Origin: Chitinophagales bacterium
GTDB lineage: Bacteria > Bacteroidota > Bacteroidia > Chitinophagales > Chitinophagaceae
Reading direction: 5' to 3'
NCBI GenBank assembly: GCA_025355935.1
Contig: JANXYS010000061.1
Span: 1 to 25,127 of the forward strand
Length of the DNA: 25,127 bases
Each line of letters opens with the position of its first letter. Positions within the stretch are counted from its first letter, which is position 1. The notes under the pieces were generated by a model that was not told the origin of the DNA, did not search any database, and saw nothing but the letters and a program-made list of their open reading frames with translations. The position numbers and the translations under genes are program-made. Shown one piece after another: positions 1 through 8,031 of this stretch.

Positions 1-1530
1 TTTTTGTAACAAAGGCAGGCTATCATTCCTGTCATTATTGACAACGATGCTGTCGATTGTTAATTTAATGCCTTCGTTATCTGAAAACATTTCTTTTATC
101 CGCCCTTCACGATATGTCTTGGTACGGATATTCTTTGCGTATTCAAAACTGTTGACCGACGCGTTACCTGACACCTCTCCGTTCTCATCTACTCCTATAA
201 ATAACGAAATGTTATGTTTCAATTTTTTCGATGGATCACTAATAGTAATAATTCCGCCCTTTTTTTTATTTACGATAAGCGCGTACGTAAGTTGCACATC
301 GTAAGGATACATGTTGTATGGGTTATATTTATCAGCGGCGTTTAAAATAAAATATTTATCGCCGATCTCTGCGAATACGTATGTAGCATCAAACTGTTCA
401 AGAAATGGAAAAAATTGGTTGATGAGCCCATTATCACGCGTGCTTACGAGGAGCGGATAGGCGTCAATATTATTATCTTTTAACAGGTTGACCAGTAAAA
501 GATTTATATCTCCAGTATTTCCGCTTTTCTTATCCCATGCGTCTTTAATGCCATCGAATGATGAGCGGGCATAATTACCATTCCAACTCATATTAGACTG
601 CACAAATTTGTAAATCAGGTTTATCTTCTTTTCCGGATTTGTAACACCAGCAAGTATAGCCTTCAATGCACTGCTACTGCCAGGTACATTTTTATAAAGT
701 TGTTTGCCAAAAGTTTCAGATTCAAGTAGCTCATCAGTTAGTTTATCCCATGTTGTACGGTACGAAATTGGAAGATCATTTGGCGGATTTATAGCGGCCA
801 GCTGGAAATCTACCCTTTGCAAATAATCTTTAAACCCCGACATGTAGGGCTCATTCTTCAGGGCGGGGATATTGTGCATGATAAACCAATCGCCTTCGTT
901 ATAAATTTTGGATTTGATATAATCCATTGGCTGACGATGGATAGTTTTATAAGTAAAGTCGAAATACTTTGGGATAAGCAGGTTATAGGCGCTATAACGT
1001 ACAGGAATATCCGACTGAAAATACCAGTCATCAATGGCTTCTATATTGTTTTTCTTAAAGCTTTTGTATTTATATTCCACTACACTTCCAGCTTTTACGT
1101 TCGGAAAAGCAAATGAAATCTCGGAATAACGGCTATCAATCTTTTTGTCATAGATTAATTCCTTTTCTAATTTTGTGGTAACCACATTACCTGTTGCATC
1201 AAGGTTGTAGACAATTCCGGAGATATTACTAATATCTTCAAATCGGTCTTTACTGTAGTAGCGGATCTTTATATTAGCTTCCTCAATCCCTTTCTCATTT
1301 AGAATTTTGATACGTTTTCGGAAGTTAGCCTGTATATCTACAGACCTTTCTGTAAGGTTATAGTAAACTTCGCCAACATCAAACAAACAGAGGGCGCCCG
1401 CATCACGATCAAAATCACATGTTGTCATTTTCATGTCGGCCATAGAAATTTTGCCGTAAGAATCAATTTTGTCCTGGGCCTGTGCAGAAGACATGACGAG
1501 CAGGGACAAGCATAATAAAATACTTCTCAT
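1..1530 (-). CDS. DUF3857 / transglutaminase-fold secreted protein, truncated by the window edge
   Basis: The reading frame stays open from the ATG at 1530 to base 1 (510 codons), so the C-terminus lies outside the window. The N-terminus (MRSILLCLSLLVMSSAQAQ) is a clear signal peptide, so the protein is exported to the periplasm or outer membrane. An N-terminal beta-rich DUF3857 domain (about residues 30-240) is followed by a transglutaminase-like region with the YRTTWDKL segment and a GNTGDINLLLVNLL core. In active transglutaminases the core carries the nucleophilic Cys; here that place appears to be Thr339, and the His position also looks replaced, so it is probably a non-catalytic scaffold. 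Members of this family are common in Bacteroidota and poorly understood. It is divergent from the TolC gene, with 200 bp between the two ATGs. Confidence 0.85.
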   Translation of the reverse strand, partial: MRSILLCLSLLVMSSAQAQDKIDSYGKISMADMKMTTCDFDRDAGALCLFDVGEVYYNLTERSVDIQANFRKRIKILNEKGIEEANIKIRYYSKDRFEDISNISGIVYNLDATGNVVTTKLEKELIYDKKIDSRYSEISFAFPNVKAGSVVEYKYKSFKKNNIEAIDDWYFQSDIPVRYSAYNLLIPKYFDFTYKTIHRQPMDYIKSKIYNEGDWFIMHNIPALKNEPYMSGFKDYLQRVDFQLAAINPPNDLPISYRTTWDKLTDELLESETFGKQLYKNVPGSSSALKAILAGVTNPEKKINLIYKFVQSNMSWNGNYARSSFDGIKDAWDKKSGNTGDINLLLVNLLKDNNIDAYPLLVSTRDNGLINQFFPFLEQFDATYVFAEIGDKYFILNAADKYNPYNMYPYDVQLTYALIVNKKKGGIITISDPSKKLKHNISLFIGVDENGEVSGNASVNSFEYAKNIRTKTYREGRIKEMFSDNEGIKLTIDSIVVNNDRNDSLPLLQK

Positions 1531-1730
1531 AAGGGTATAGTTGTTTGGATTTTAAAGATAACGGAATTTTAATGAGAACGAAGCTTAGCCAAATTAATTC
1601 AACAACCGCCCCTGTATTATTTAATTCAAACGTTTTCTGTCTGATAACGAATAGTTGATCAACGCTGATAGGGCGATACCATTCATAAATTTTATGCCCC
1701 TGCAATCCAATACAAATAATACATTTGCTT

Positions 1731-3173
1731 ATGCGTATTGGAACTTTAACTATCGCATTAACCTGTTTGTATGCAGGAAATGCAACTGCTCAGAAAAAAT
1801 GGAACTTAAGATCGATCGTTGATTATGTTATGGTGAATAACATCACCGTTAAGCTCTCCGATATACAGGCTCGGAATGCAGAACTTACTTATAAGCAAAG
1901 TAAACTTGCGCAATATCCTACCGCTAGTTTTAGTGGTAATACGGGCGTTAACAGTGGAAGTAATCAGGATCCTACTAATTTTAGCAGGATCACCCAGACC
2001 TATCTTTCTTCAGGTTTCCAACTTCAAACCAGTGCGGAAATCTTTAATTTTTACAGTAAAAAGAACACAATTGCTGCTAATAACTGGGAAAGTGAGGCTT
2101 CCAGGGCAAACACGGACAAAATAAAAAACGATATTGCCCTCACTGCAGCAAATGCTTATCTGCAAATATTATTATCAATTGAACAACAAAAAATTACTGA
2201 GGTTAAGATTCAGCAAACGCAGGCGCAACTTATAAATACTTTAAAACTAGTTAAGGCAGGCTCTTTACCCGAATTAAACGCTACACAACTGGAGGCACAG
2301 TTATCGCTTGATAGTGTAAATTATATAAGTGCCAAAGGAGCAGTAGTTCAAAATGTTCTTACGCTGAAATCTTACATGAATATAGATGCCGCGGCTGATT
2401 TTGAAGTAGACACGCCCCCGGTAGAATCTATCCCTGTTGAACCTATTGCAGAACTCTTGCCCGAAACAGTATTTGCATTGGCGCTTAAAAACCAACCCCT
2501 CCAGCATTACGATGATCTTAAACTAAGAGCAGCAGCAAAATTCAGAGACGCAGCAAAAGGATATTTATATCCTACCTTCTCGTTGTATGGCAACCTAGGT
2601 AGTAATTATATAGCAGCAAACTCGCCCAATTATGTACCAGTTGTAAATGGATTTCAGCCAAGCGGGTCGGTAGTTACAGTTGCGGGGGTGCCTTACCAGG
2701 TGTACGCACCTAACGTATCATTGCAAAAAAGTGGAACCCGCCGGTCCGATGCTTTTGGCAATCAACTTTCAAATAATTTCCGGCAGTCTGCAGGGATAAG
2801 CGTAAGTGTTCCCATATTTAATGGCGGATCTTTAAAAACTAATTATGAAAAAAGTAAATTAAATATCAACAGCCTGGAATTGCAAAAAATGCAGGATGAT
2901 CAAAAATTAAAACAGGATATTTTCTCTGCCTACACCGCTGCATTGATTGCGCTTGAGAAATTCAATGCTAGTGCCAAGACCGTTGCGTTAAATGAAAAGA
3001 CCTACAATTTCGCGCAAAAAAGATTTGACGTTGGTATCCTTGGAACTTTTGATCTTATTACGAGTCAGAACAATTTATTCCGGTCAAGACTGGAATATTC
3101 TCTTAACCGGTTCGATTATATCTTTAAGATAAAAGTGTTGGAATTTTACAAAGGCCTTGATTTAAAATTATAA
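1731..3173 (+). CDS. TolC-family outer-membrane efflux protein
   Basis: A 480-residue protein of normal length for the TolC/OEP family, which forms the trimeric outer-membrane and periplasmic exit duct of tripartite exporters. I start it at ATG 1731 rather than the in-frame TTG six bases upstream, because ATG gives a clean signal peptide (MRIGTLTIALTCLYAGNATA) followed by QKKWNLRSIVDYVMVNN, the usual mature N-terminus (L..AV..A..NN). The two halves have the typical long helices, for example around ELNATQLEAQLSLDSV, and the C-terminal helix contains FAQKRFDVGILGTFDLITSQ, the classic second-repeat motif. The adaptor gene follows after 137 bp on the same strand, so the two are probably partners. 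No inner-membrane pump gene is next to them, so the transported substrate cannot be told. Confidence 0.93.
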   Translation: MRIGTLTIALTCLYAGNATAQKKWNLRSIVDYVMVNNITVKLSDIQARNAELTYKQSKLAQYPTASFSGNTGVNSGSNQDPTNFSRITQTYLSSGFQLQTSAEIFNFYSKKNTIAANNWESEASRANTDKIKNDIALTAANAYLQILLSIEQQKITEVKIQQTQAQLINTLKLVKAGSLPELNATQLEAQLSLDSVNYISAKGAVVQNVLTLKSYMNIDAAADFEVDTPPVESIPVEPIAELLPETVFALALKNQPLQHYDDLKLRAAAKFRDAAKGYLYPTFSLYGNLGSNYIAANSPNYVPVVNGFQPSGSVVTVAGVPYQVYAPNVSLQKSGTRRSDAFGNQLSNNFRQSAGISVSVPIFNGGSLKTNYEKSKLNINSLELQKMQDDQKLKQDIFSAYTAALIALEKFNASAKTVALNEKTYNFAQKRFDVGILGTFDLITSQNNLFRSRLEYSLNRFDYIFKIKVLEFYKGLDLKL

Positions 3174-3219
3174 TTCCGGGAGCAAATAACTTTTTTCTTT
3201 CAGCTAATTAGATGACCAA

Positions 3220-3265
3220 GATTGGGTGGCGTTCGGGATGGCTAGCAGCAACCAGGCCTCCCCGC
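3220..3265. other. GC-rich 46-nt intergenic element with hairpin potential
   Basis: In the 137-bp gap between the tolC-like and adaptor genes, 31 of 46 bases are G or C, in otherwise very AT-rich spacer. GGGA (3235-3238) and GGC (3240-3242) can pair with GCC (3256-3258) and TCCC (3259-3262), giving a 7-bp stem with one bulged T and a 13-nt loop. There is no T-run after it, so it is not a standard terminator. It may be an RNA element or the remnant of a dispersed repeat. I do not recognise it. Confidence 0.4.
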
Positions 3266-3310
3266 TAATAATTCACAGGGTTTAAATAATTAATAACAAC
3301 AAACAACAAC

Positions 3311-4663
3311 ATGAAGAAATCAACAAAATGGATACTTTTTGGAACCCTTGCACTTGTAATTTTATTGGTTGTTCTAAGCAAAATGGGGGTTTTCGGGAAG
3401 GATGAAGGGACAAAGGTTAGCGCGGAGAAGGTGCAAACAAGGACGATTATAGAAGTTGTAAATGCAAGTGGAAAGATTTACCCCGAAATTGAAGTAAAAA
3501 TTAGTCCGGATATTAGTGGTGAGATTACAGAACTTACCGTTCAGGAAGGAGATACGGTAAAAAAGGGACAGTTACTGGCACGGATATACGCTGATGTATA
3601 CAATATTCAAAAAAACCAGGCGGCTAGCGGGGTCGTGCAAAGCCAGGCCCAGGTGGCCAATTCAAGTGCTGCCCTTGGAGCGTTAAGAGCCCAACTCGAG
3701 CAGGCCAAACGGAATTACGACATGCAAAAAAGCCTTTTTGATGAAAAGGTAATAAGCCAGAGTGAATTCAACGTTGCCGACGCAAATTACAAAAGCGCGG
3801 TAGCAAACCTTAGTGCCGCAAGTGCGGGAATTCGGGGCACACAGGCATCAGTACAAAGCGCGCAGGCTAACCTGGCAAAAGCCAATACAGACCTCGGCAG
3901 AACCGCTATTGTTGCTCCAATGGATGGCGTAGTTAGTTTACTGAGCGTAAAAAAGGGGGAAAAAGTTGCTGGAAATAGTTTCAATGTTGGTACAGAAATG
4001 TTGAGGATTGCCGACATGGACAAAATCGAGATTCGGGTGGATGTTGGGGAAAACGATATTCCTAAAGTTAAGCTGGGCGATAGCGCAGTAATTGACATCG
4101 ATGCTTACTCAGGCAGAAAATTCAAGGGTATTGTTACCCAAATTGCAAGTAGTAATAACGGTGCGGCCGCTCAAAGCGCCCTTGCATCCAGCACCAGCAC
4201 GGATGTAACGCAGTATAAAGTTTTTGTTCGTCTTTTGCCTGAAAGTTACACCGACCTCCTGGGAAAAGGAACATTCCCTTTTCGCCCAGGTATGAGTGCA
4301 AACGTTGATATCCAAACACGTACCCGATCTAACGTCTTAAGTGTGCCGATAAATGCCGTAACAACCCGTGATAAATCTGACAGTACGAAAACCGTTAAAA
4401 AGACCGGGGCGGCTGAAGAAGAGAAAACAACCTCTGCGGATGATCTTGATGTAGTCGTATTTGTAAAATCTGTTGACAATAAAGTCAGGAAAATGAAAGT
4501 CAAAACGGGAATTCAGGATATTAATTTTATTGAAATTACAGAAGGGCTTAAAAGCGGCGATGAAGTAATAACCGGACCTTACGATGTGGTGAGCAAAACG
4601 CTGAAGCCTGAAACAAAAGTAAAGGTGGTTGACAAAAAAGAATTATTTGAAAAGAAAGACTAG
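3311..4663 (+). CDS. HlyD/MacA-type periplasmic adaptor subunit of an efflux transporter
   Basis: A 450-residue membrane-fusion protein that would bridge an inner-membrane transporter and the TolC duct. Residues 7-24 form one N-terminal transmembrane anchor (ILFGTLALVILLVVL). The first half of the lipoyl/barrel-sandwich domain lies at about 50-97 (SPDISGEITELTVQEGDTVK), the alpha-helical hairpin at about 100-195 with Ala/Gln-rich heptads, and the second lipoyl half at APMDGVVSLLSVKKGEKV. A beta-barrel domain (MDKIEIRVDVGENDIPKV) and a membrane-proximal domain ending near residue 442 follow. A charged linker (residues about 355-380, rich in K, E, T) interrupts the C-terminal part. It has the MacA-like architecture normally found with MacB ABC pumps, but no ABC gene follows. 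A strong inverted repeat lies just after the stop. Confidence 0.92.
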   Translation: MKKSTKWILFGTLALVILLVVLSKMGVFGKDEGTKVSAEKVQTRTIIEVVNASGKIYPEIEVKISPDISGEITELTVQEGDTVKKGQLLARIYADVYNIQKNQAASGVVQSQAQVANSSAALGALRAQLEQAKRNYDMQKSLFDEKVISQSEFNVADANYKSAVANLSAASAGIRGTQASVQSAQANLAKANTDLGRTAIVAPMDGVVSLLSVKKGEKVAGNSFNVGTEMLRIADMDKIEIRVDVGENDIPKVKLGDSAVIDIDAYSGRKFKGIVTQIASSNNGAAAQSALASSTSTDVTQYKVFVRLLPESYTDLLGKGTFPFRPGMSANVDIQTRTRSNVLSVPINAVTTRDKSDSTKTVKKTGAAEEEKTTSADDLDVVVFVKSVDNKVRKMKVKTGIQDINFIEITEGLKSGDEVITGPYDVVSKTLKPETKVKVVDKKELFEKKD

Positions 4664-4686
4664 AAGCAGTTTCCTGATCAATTTTT

Positions 4687-4716
4687 TTTAAAGGCACAGG
4701 TGACTGTGCCTTTAAA
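4687..4716 (+). terminator. Perfect 13-bp inverted repeat, terminator or attenuator
   Basis: The arm TTTAAAGGCACAG (4687-4699) and its exact complement (4704-4716) flank a GTGA loop, giving a 13-bp perfect stem between the adaptor stop (4663) and the next ATG (4741). The sequence after the stem is AT-rich (GTTATTAT) but is not a pure T-run, so termination may be partial and the hairpin could lower expression of the barrel gene or protect the 3' end of the upstream message. Confidence 0.6.
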
Positions 4717-4740
4717 GTTATTATAACAAAATCTGAAGGG

Positions 4741-7107
4741 ATGAGATGGTTTCTCACAATTATTTTCACAATCCTGTTATTAAATTCTGTTACAGCGCAG
4801 GTAAAAATACGGATCATTGTAACAAATGAAAAAAATGAACCAAGAAACCATAATACTTATATAGCTGATACGTTGGGTAAAAGAGTTAACGAAACGTCAT
4901 CAAATGAAGCAGGCTATTTTTTGCTTAACGTAAATACAAATTACATAGTAAACATCTCAGCAACAGACATTGACTCATTTAACAAGGTTATCAATTCCGG
5001 ATTTAATGATACAACGCTTATATTTAAGATCAGATCCAAAGTCACAAATCTGGAAACAGTATTGGTAACTGCTAAGAAGCCCCTTATAAAACAAGACGAT
5101 GACAAGACGATTGTCGATGCTGAGGCTCTCGCAACTAGTAGTACAAACGCATATGAAGTACTGGAAAAAACGCCGGGAGTTATTGTTGATCAGGATGGGA
5201 ATATTTATTTGAATAGCGCTACCCCGGCGCAGGTACAAGTCAATGGCAAGGAAGTTAAACTTAATACTGCTGATATAGCATCCTTGTTAAAAAGCCTGCC
5301 ATCAAATAGCGTTGTCAGAATAGAGATATTACGTACGCCTTCTGCAAAATACGACGCCGCGAGCAGTGGCGGCATTATTAATATTGTTTTGAAGAAAGGT
5401 GTCAAACTCGGTACGAGCGGCAGTCTAAATGCAAATTTCTTCCAGGGAAAATATAGTACGAAGTCTGTCGGCATAACTTTAAACCGGAATGCGGGCAAAA
5501 TTACCAGCTTTTTAAATTATCAGTTTACAAACAGAAATAATTACGAACGTCTCAACAGTGATCGAATTATTAATGGCACAAATATAGCACAGCGGTCCTT
5601 TACGAGATACCCGTCAGAGAATCATTATCTCTCAACCGGGGTTGAATATGCCTTAAGCAAAGGACTATTCCTTGGATTCGAAAGCAGGTTTTCTTCTAAT
5701 AAAAACAATACGTACGCCGATAACAAGGTGCGTTTTACTGAAGGCTTATTTTCAAATGTTACCGCTGTAAACTCATCGGTCATAACTAATACGGGCAGTA
5801 CGTCCTATTTTACAAATAATATCTACAGCAGACTTAAGATTGACTCTATGGGAAGTGATTGGAGGGTCTCTTTAGACTATACTTCCTATCGTAATTATAA
5901 TGATCAAATTTATCATAATCAGTTTATTTTTCCCTCATCGGACGAGCATTCCGGAAATGGAAGCTTAAAAAGCAACAAAGGTATTTTTGTCTTTCAAACG
6001 GATGTTGTTTTAAAGTCAAAGTCCAAAATTTCAGTAGAGGCCGGCGCAAAACTAATTTCCAGTAGCAGTAAAAACGGATCCTTATACTTTGTTGATAGTG
6101 GAGGACGTCCACGTCGAGACAGTTTTCAAAGCAATAAGTTTCAATATTCAGAACAAATCTCATCATCATATATACAGGCCGCCAAAACTTTTGCAGGATT
6201 TAACTTTAAGCCAGGTATTAGATTTGAGATTACGAACATCAAGGGTAATCAACTTGTACCAATTGATACTTTACTGCAAATAAAGCGGACTGATATTTTT
6301 CCATTTGTTTTTATTCGTCATGACCTCTTTAATATTTTTGGATTTAAATTATCAGGTACCGCGATTTACCGGAGGAGTATTACGAGGCCCTATTATGAAG
6401 CTTTAAATCCCTACCCTAAATACATAGACCAATTTTTATACGAAGTTGGTAACCCCAAATTGCGCCCGCAGTTTACCACTAATTTTGAATTAAACGTAAT
6501 GGCCGACCAATTTCCAGTTTTTGCAATGGGGATCAATAACATAAGTGAAATCTTCACGAATGTTACATACCAGGATACTACTACTAAAATTGCATACCGA
6601 ACATATGACAACCTCGGTAATAATAAAGAATTTTACTTGCGGATTGTCGCTGGTGTGCCGCCCGGAAAAAAGTATTTTTTCTATACTGGTTTGCAATATA
6701 ACCATGTTGATTATAAAGGAATTTACCAGGGTTATCCTTTAGGATATAAAAGGGGAACATTTACTTTTTTCATGTATCATAATTACAAGCCATCCTCCAC
6801 CTTTAATGTTAGCGTTAATGGATTTATGCGCATACGCGGATTGCAGAATTTTTATGAATTAAAGCCCTTCGGACAAATAAATATTACCGCGACCCAACTA
6901 ATAGTAAAAAAGAAATTAAGTATTACCCTTTCAATAAATGATATCTTAAAGACCAACACATATAATTTTACGCTGCAACAGGCTACGATAAAGGCAAATG
7001 GAAACCGAGTAAACGATAGCAGGCGGGCGGGTCTTACGCTAAGGTATAATTTCGGGATAAAACCGAAAGAAGAAAAACAGCCGTTATTTGAGACCCCTAA
7101 AGAATAA
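4741..7107 (+). CDS. Outer-membrane beta-barrel protein with TonB-receptor-like plug
   Basis: A 788-residue outer-membrane protein. The N-terminus (MRWFLTIIFTILLLNSVTAQ) is a signal peptide. Residues about 21-100 form a small Ig/carboxypeptidase-regulatory-like domain, and about 105-220 a plug-like domain with the diagnostic stretches LEKTPGVIVDQDGNIYLNS, VQVNGKEV and SSGGIINIVLKKG. Alternating beta strands then continue to the C-terminus (RRAGLTLRYNFG). This is the layout of the Bacteroidota 'outer membrane beta-barrel family' (OMP_b-brl_3), which is related to TonB-dependent receptors. I see no clear TonB box, and there is no SusD-like lipoprotein beside it, so it is not a standard polysaccharide utilisation pair. 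It lies 77 bp after the adaptor, downstream of a strong hairpin, and converges on the MurU-like gene with only 28 bp between the stops. Confidence 0.9.
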   Translation: MRWFLTIIFTILLLNSVTAQVKIRIIVTNEKNEPRNHNTYIADTLGKRVNETSSNEAGYFLLNVNTNYIVNISATDIDSFNKVINSGFNDTTLIFKIRSKVTNLETVLVTAKKPLIKQDDDKTIVDAEALATSSTNAYEVLEKTPGVIVDQDGNIYLNSATPAQVQVNGKEVKLNTADIASLLKSLPSNSVVRIEILRTPSAKYDAASSGGIINIVLKKGVKLGTSGSLNANFFQGKYSTKSVGITLNRNAGKITSFLNYQFTNRNNYERLNSDRIINGTNIAQRSFTRYPSENHYLSTGVEYALSKGLFLGFESRFSSNKNNTYADNKVRFTEGLFSNVTAVNSSVITNTGSTSYFTNNIYSRLKIDSMGSDWRVSLDYTSYRNYNDQIYHNQFIFPSSDEHSGNGSLKSNKGIFVFQTDVVLKSKSKISVEAGAKLISSSSKNGSLYFVDSGGRPRRDSFQSNKFQYSEQISSSYIQAAKTFAGFNFKPGIRFEITNIKGNQLVPIDTLLQIKRTDIFPFVFIRHDLFNIFGFKLSGTAIYRRSITRPYYEALNPYPKYIDQFLYEVGNPKLRPQFTTNFELNVMADQFPVFAMGINNISEIFTNVTYQDTTTKIAYRTYDNLGNNKEFYLRIVAGVPPGKKYFFYTGLQYNHVDYKGIYQGYPLGYKRGTFTFFMYHNYKPSSTFNVSVNGFMRIRGLQNFYELKPFGQINITATQLIVKKKLSITLSINDILKTNTYNFTLQQATIKANGNRVNDSRRAGLTLRYNFGIKPKEEKQPLFETPKE

Positions 7108-7135
7108 TTTGTAACCAGCGGCTGAAGTGGTAACG

Positions 7136-7972
7136 CTAATCGCGAAATAGCAATTCTGCTGCCTCCACACTCTTTGGCTTTCCGACATCTACAATACGAT
7201 CGCCGGTATGATCATAACCAGCTATTAAGTGATCGGCCGCGAGGCTGAGATATGTATCAACTATTGAAAACTTTCCTCGCTGCGGGATAAGTTCAAAGAT
7301 ACCGGGTTCGAATACGGCAACGCAACTGTAAGCCTTTGCAACGGTTTCAGTTTTTGGGATGCTTACTCTTCGCTCGCCTGTAGTAGTATTTTCCCAACCA
7401 CAAAGTCTGTCGTGAGGATCAAATAAAAAGTTTCGTGAGGATATTCTCTGTGTTACTCCAAAAGACACAAGTGCTTTTTTTTGGCGGTGATAATCAAGCA
7501 GGTCATAAAGATTTAAGTCGGTAAGAATATCTGCATTAAGCGTAATGAATGCGTTTCCATTATTCAACAGCTCCTGCGCTTTAAGTAAACCACCGCCGGT
7601 TTCTAAAACTTCATGGCGTTCATCACTAATTAATACATTGCTTCCCCACCCATCATTGTCCTCGATAGCCGTGATTACCTGGTCGGGGAAATGATGAACA
7701 TTTACTACTACGTCGGTAATCTGATACTGTTGAAGGTATTCAATATTTCTTTGCAGGAGAGACTTTTTATTCACCAAGGCCAGAGCCTTGGGATGCGTGT
7801 CCGTCCAGGGCTTGAATCTTGTGCCCAATCCTGCAGAAAAGATCATTGCTTTTATATTTCCAGTTTCGACGCGGGGGCTCTCCAACTCCTCCGGATCGAA
7901 TTGCTCCTCCTGATCATCCGGATTGCCGGATTTAGATTCATGTCCTCTACTACTAATATTATCCTCATTCAT
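7136..7972 (-). CDS. murU: MurU-like sugar-phosphate nucleotidyltransferase
   Basis: A 278-residue nucleotidyltransferase of the GT-A/NTP_transferase fold. The signature is IFSAGLGTRFKPWTDTHPKA (residues 44-63: the G-x-G-T-R nucleotide loop and the conserved PKA lysine), followed by ETGGGL at 124-129 and LNADIL at 145-150, where Asp148 is the likely metal ligand. In cell-wall recycling MurU converts MurNAc-1-phosphate and UTP to UDP-MurNAc. The upstream neighbour is an AmgK-like kinase that would supply MurNAc-1-phosphate, which favours MurU over glucose- or mannose-1-phosphate enzymes. The first 38 residues are an extra hydrophilic, acidic tail not needed for the fold. No ATG or other usual start codon lies just before the catalytic core except the Met inside it, so I keep the start at 7972. 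The gap to the kinase gene is 59 bp. Confidence 0.82.
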   Translation of the reverse strand: MNEDNISSRGHESKSGNPDDQEEQFDPEELESPRVETGNIKAMIFSAGLGTRFKPWTDTHPKALALVNKKSLLQRNIEYLQQYQITDVVVNVHHFPDQVITAIEDNDGWGSNVLISDERHEVLETGGGLLKAQELLNNGNAFITLNADILTDLNLYDLLDYHRQKKALVSFGVTQRISSRNFLFDPHDRLCGWENTTTGERRVSIPKTETVAKAYSCVAVFEPGIFELIPQRGKFSIVDTYLSLAADHLIAGYDHTGDRIVDVGKPKSVEAAELLFRD

Positions 7973-8031
7973 CTTTTGAAATATTAAGAGTTTCTTTCTG
8001 TCGTTTTAAGACATTACCAGGAGCTATTAAA

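Noticed and set aside
1720..1727. TACATTTG, an exact TAnnTTTG box before the tolC-like gene
   Set aside because: It ends only 3 bases before the ATG and has no TTG at the right distance, so it would start transcription inside the gene. Likely chance in AT-rich DNA.
1725..1730. TTG start two codons upstream of the tolC-like ATG
   Set aside because: The ATG at 1731 gives a better signal peptide and is the commoner start codon.
3213..3265. Minus-strand reading of the GC-rich island as a peptide ending in HPERHPILVI
   Set aside because: No start codon or further support; it is more plausibly a structured or repeat element.
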